Assembly (NCBI GenBank): GCA_964565865.1
Contig: CAZMGM010000002.1
Coordinates: 86,985 to 150,984 of the forward strand
Direction: 5' to 3'
DNA from: CBDAPI01 sp964565865
Lineage (GTDB): Bacteria; Acidobacteriota; UBA6911; RPQK01; CBDAPI01
DNA length: 64,000 nucleotides
Positions within the stretch are counted from its first letter, which is position 1, and every line of letters starts with the position of its first letter. The notes beneath the pieces were generated by a model. That model was not told where the DNA came from, made no database searches, and saw only the letters and a list, made by a program, of their open reading frames with translations. Below are positions 61,805 through 64,000 of this stretch, piece after piece. The translations under genes and the position numbers were made by a program.

Positions 61805-62299
61805 TCCGGTCTTTTGTAGCCATTCCTCTGCCATCCGAAGTTGTCGATGGACTGTGGGGCAGCCATCCCTAGCCTTCAGGAACTGGGACAGGAATGCCGC
61901 GGGGTGAAAGCGGAGGCCTTACACCGTTCCCTTCGAACTCACCTGCGCGGAGCGAATGCTTTTCCGCGGCCGGCGGCCGCCCGCATGGTCTTCGTGGATC
62001 TCCGGAGGTCCCCGTCTCTCGACGCCCTCCGGGACGCCCTCGAAGAAGCGCTGCACGATTTGGGCGTGGCGCAAGCCGCCCTCGAATATCGGCCTCACTT
62101 GACCTTGATTCGGCTCAGGTTCCAACGCCGGCTCTCACGACTCCAGGACTGGTTCGAAAGGCAGCACAAAATCCAAAACAGGTCGTTTTGGGTAAGCCAT
62201 TTCGACCTGTACGAGAGCGTTCTCAAGTCGGGGGGCGCCCGACATCGAGTTCTGGAGACTTTTCACCTTGGAGAGTCGAGTGGATCACGGAGAACCTGA
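61801..62299 (+). pseudogene. thpR: Broken RNA 2',3'-cyclic phosphodiesterase (ThpR/LigT)
   Basis: GTG 61801 overlaps the cinA stop and begins IRSFVAIPLPSEVVDGL, the normal ThpR start, but hits TAG after HP. The rest is in another frame: SLQELGQECRGVK, then directly LRGANAFPRPAAARMVFVDL and EYRPHLTLIRLR with the second HxT motif. The first H-x-T motif and about 40 residues around it are missing (EALHRSLR remains of ALHLTL). A frameshift plus an internal deletion inactivates it. The cinA-thpR pair is a common arrangement. Confidence 0.65.
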
Positions 62300-62350
62300 C
62301 ACTGAACCAGGTTGACGGATCTCTGAACCTGACATACATTGCTTCTTCAA

Positions 62351-62560
62351 ATGGAAAACGATCTTCCGATCAGCCAAGAACTGCTCGAAATTCTTGCCTG
62401 TCCCGCGTGCAAATCAGAGGTGGTCCTGACCAAGGAAAAGAGCGGGCTGAAATGTACCGCCTGCCAACTCGTTTATCCGATTCGGGATGGAATTCCGGTG
62501 ATGCTCATTGACGAAGCAACAGAAGAATCATCGGAGACGAATGAGAAGGTGAACGATTAG
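62351..62560 (+). CDS. Trm112/YcaR-like small zinc protein
   Basis: 69 residues from ATG 62351. LLEILACPACKSEVVL and LKCTACQLVYPIRDGIPVML form the two-CxxC zinc ribbon and end of the Trm112p/UPF0434 family. Bacterial members accompany lipid A, KDO and heptose genes or methyltransferases. The 20 residues after the fold are acidic and disordered. Confidence 0.85.
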   Translation: MENDLPISQELLEILACPACKSEVVLTKEKSGLKCTACQLVYPIRDGIPVMLIDEATEESSETNEKVND

Positions 62561-62638
62561 TGGCCGGTAAATTCTGGAGCTTCTCGCACCGGGGGCGAAG
62601 GTCCTCTTCTGCTGCGCTCGGTTCCCGCGAGGTAGGGC

Positions 62639-63682
62639 TTAGAGGAGGCCCAGCAGGCGCCGGCACGTGTCGAATACTTCTTCGGGACGAACCAACTCCA
62701 TACAGATGTTTCGTCGGCAGCTTTTCATCGCCGGCAGGTCATAGCAGGGACTGCAGGGAAGGGGTTTACGCAAAAGCTCCACAGCAGCACCACTCGAGAC
62801 AGGTCTCGTCTGAACCCACTTGCCCGGCCCCCACAGGACGATCAGAGGAGTTTTCACGGCGGCACAGAGGTGGGCCGGACCGGAATCAACCGAGAGAAAG
62901 AGGTCCAGCTCAGAGAGGAGACCAGCCAGTTGGGGGAGGGTCGTCTGTCCTGCCAGGATCCGCGTCTGCATTGGTTCCAGGGCGGCCGCTATGCAGTGAG
63001 CATCCGGGACATCCAGCGCAGAACCCGTAATGATGATGCTGGCCCCCAACTTCTGTAGGGACTGGCTCACCCTTACGAAAGAGCTTTGGGGCCAGCCTCT
63101 CAGCTTTGCAGTCTGGTTGTTTTTCCGCCCAGGAGGACCGTAGCCCGGATGGATTCCGACAACAGGTCTCGGCAGTCCCTCCAGATGTTCCTTGAAACCG
63201 ATGCAGGAAGAGGCCGAAAGATCCAGCTCAATCTCGAAGGGATTAATCGCCCCAGCATCCAGACCGGCGAGACGAAGGTTGTTTTCTATGGAGTGGAGCT
63301 GCGCGTCGAAGGGTTGGTTCACGTAGCTGCGAATCTGGGACAGCCCAATTGCCGAAAGGAGCTTCAGGAACCGGGGTGCACTCTCCATCAAAATGGCATG
63401 CGAGTACTGCTGGTCCCCGAGCCGGACTGAGAGTTTCTGCTTTTCGCGGGACAATCTATACGGGATATTGCGGTGGCTGAGTCGGTAGACACGATCGATG
63501 GGCGGGCTCAGCTCTACGAGGGGAGCAGTGCTTGTCGAGCACAAGAACTCTATTGAGTATGATGGAGTGTTGGCCTTGAGAGCCTGGGCTACCGGAAGGG
63601 CCATGATGGTGTCGCCCAGGGCACCGATTCTTGCCAGCAGGATCCGCTCCGGTTGGCCCCCACTCGTCGCCTTGATTCTCAT
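62639..63682 (-). CDS. Family 9 glycosyltransferase (LPS heptosyltransferase-like)
   Basis: From ATG 63682 (MRIKATSGGQPERILLARIG) 347 residues; the longer open frame upstream overlaps hldE and is a shadow. ARIGALGDTIMALPVAQAL is the GT9 N-terminal start. VVGIHPGYG, the sugar-nucleotide site SVDSGPAHLCAAVKTPLIVL, and WGPGKW follow in order. It would transfer heptose from ADP-heptose onto lipid A core. It is divergent from hldE, which makes the donor. Confidence 0.88.
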   Translation of the reverse strand: MRIKATSGGQPERILLARIGALGDTIMALPVAQALKANTPSYSIEFLCSTSTAPLVELSPPIDRVYRLSHRNIPYRLSREKQKLSVRLGDQQYSHAILMESAPRFLKLLSAIGLSQIRSYVNQPFDAQLHSIENNLRLAGLDAGAINPFEIELDLSASSCIGFKEHLEGLPRPVVGIHPGYGPPGRKNNQTAKLRGWPQSSFVRVSQSLQKLGASIIITGSALDVPDAHCIAAALEPMQTRILAGQTTLPQLAGLLSELDLFLSVDSGPAHLCAAVKTPLIVLWGPGKWVQTRPVSSGAAVELLRKPLPCSPCYDLPAMKSCRRNICMELVRPEEVFDTCRRLLGLL

Positions 63683-63718
63683 CACTAGAACCGATTCTAG
63701 CAGCCCCGGGGAGGAATG

Positions 63719-63740
63719 TTTCACCGCGAAGAAACAAAGG
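63719..63740 (+). repeat. Short dispersed repeat, copy 2
   Basis: TTTCACCGCGAAGAAACAAA then GG, 19 of 22 matches to the reverse complement of 39555-39576. It lies in the 130-base divergent gap between the GT9 and hldE genes. Confidence 0.45.
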
Positions 63741-63815
63741 GCATAGAGGATTCGTCTCTGTGTCTTTGCAGTTCGATTCTGGTATCGTTTGGGATCGTTT
63801 TCAAGGAGTGGAAAA

Positions 63816-64000
63816 ATGGCGCAGCTTAGAGATATCGTTGATCGGTTCGAGGGCCGCCGCTTTCTGGTAGTTGGAGACGTGATCCTCGATCGCTTCATCT
63901 GGGGGCAGGTCAAGCGGATTTCGCCTGAAGCTCCTGTTCCGGTCGGCGAGGTCGAACGGATCTCGGACCATCTTGGGGGCGCCGCAAACGTGGCCGTCAA
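63816..64000 (+). CDS. hldE: D-glycero-beta-D-manno-heptose-7-phosphate kinase (RfaE1/HldE N-terminal part), cut by window end
   Basis: ATG 63816 follows AAGGAG. The 61 visible residues (MAQLRDIVDRFEGRRFLVVG, DVILDRFIWGQVKRISPEAP, VPVGEVERISDHLGGAANVA) are the ribokinase-fold start of RfaE1/HldE, with the VGDxxLDxF and SPEAPVP substrate motifs. The kinase makes heptose-1,7-bisphosphate for ADP-heptose. Whether the adenylyltransferase domain is fused lies outside the window. Confidence 0.9.
   Translation, partial: MAQLRDIVDRFEGRRFLVVGDVILDRFIWGQVKRISPEAPVPVGEVERISDHLGGAANVAV

Overview
The window looks like chromosomal DNA from an uncultured, Gram-negative, mid-GC bacterium. An outer membrane is indicated by a porin, heptose/LPS genes (hldE, GT9 heptosyltransferase, GmhA-like SIS protein, KpsF-like isomerase), lipoproteins and an OM-barrel remnant. 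The mix of PSD1/DUF1501 pairs, ASPIC/UnbV (CRTAC1) and VCBS proteins, a DUF1080 protein, pyruvoyl-dependent arginine decarboxylase and a HemC-HemD fusion best fits Acidobacteriota. A Planctomycetes/Verrucomicrobia/Latescibacteria-like lineage is not excluded. A run of ten Ns at 12424-12433 marks a scaffold gap.

Layout. 0-2.5 kb: minus-strand operon of porin, secreted CuA-type cupredoxin and a di-heme DUF1111 protein that leaves the window. 2.6-13.4 kb: MFS transporter, LarE, M24 peptidase-RraA-formate-THF ligase, pyruvoyl arginine decarboxylase, a DUF2182 remnant, ABM monooxygenase, NYN-domain protein, sodium symporter, an eroded alcohol dehydrogenase and a HEPN-like protein. 13.6-18.9 kb: VCBS lipoprotein, SDR epimerase, GMC oxidoreductase, GT2 and a broken DUF2304 gene. 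18.9-23.5 kb: DUF1501/PSD1 pair. 23.9-31.9 kb: KpsF-like isomerase, then a promoter-leader-terminator unit feeding a sulfur/tetrapyrrole operon (APS reductase, sirohydrochlorin chelatase, uroporphyrinogen methyltransferase, cysteine synthase, JAMM peptidase, HemC-HemD, HemB). 31.9-39.5 kb: decayed OM barrel, cytochrome c-FTR1 permease, a CRTAC1-TlpA gene split by an in-frame TGA, TerC and DUF389 remnants, DUF1080 protein. 39.9-44.2 kb: guaB and secA. 44.2-55.6 kb: envelope polysaccharide locus with a NusG-like antiterminator, Sat-CysC fusion, two GDP-mannose dehydratase paralogs, a nucleotide-sugar dehydrogenase, an epimerase, a truncated GT4, two DegT aminotransferases flanking a dead insertion sequence, a SIS isomerase and an O-antigen ligase remnant. 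55.8-64 kb: UPF0104 flippase, macro-domain protein, DUF3347 and TerB proteins, rimO, pgpA, cinA, broken thpR, Trm112-like protein, GT9 and hldE.

Two themes stand out. First, about ten gene remnants in 64 kb carry frameshifts, nonsense codons, deletions or truncations, suggesting active gene decay (or, less likely, a poor consensus). Second, several genes have sigma70-like -10 boxes only 7-8 bases before the start codon (guaB, larE, the nusG-like gene), suggesting leaderless transcripts. The most interesting loci are the cysH leader with its intrinsic terminator, the in-frame TGA in the CRTAC1-TlpA gene followed by a small hairpin, and the APS-reductase plus APS-kinase arrangement, which points to PAPS being made for polysaccharide sulfation.
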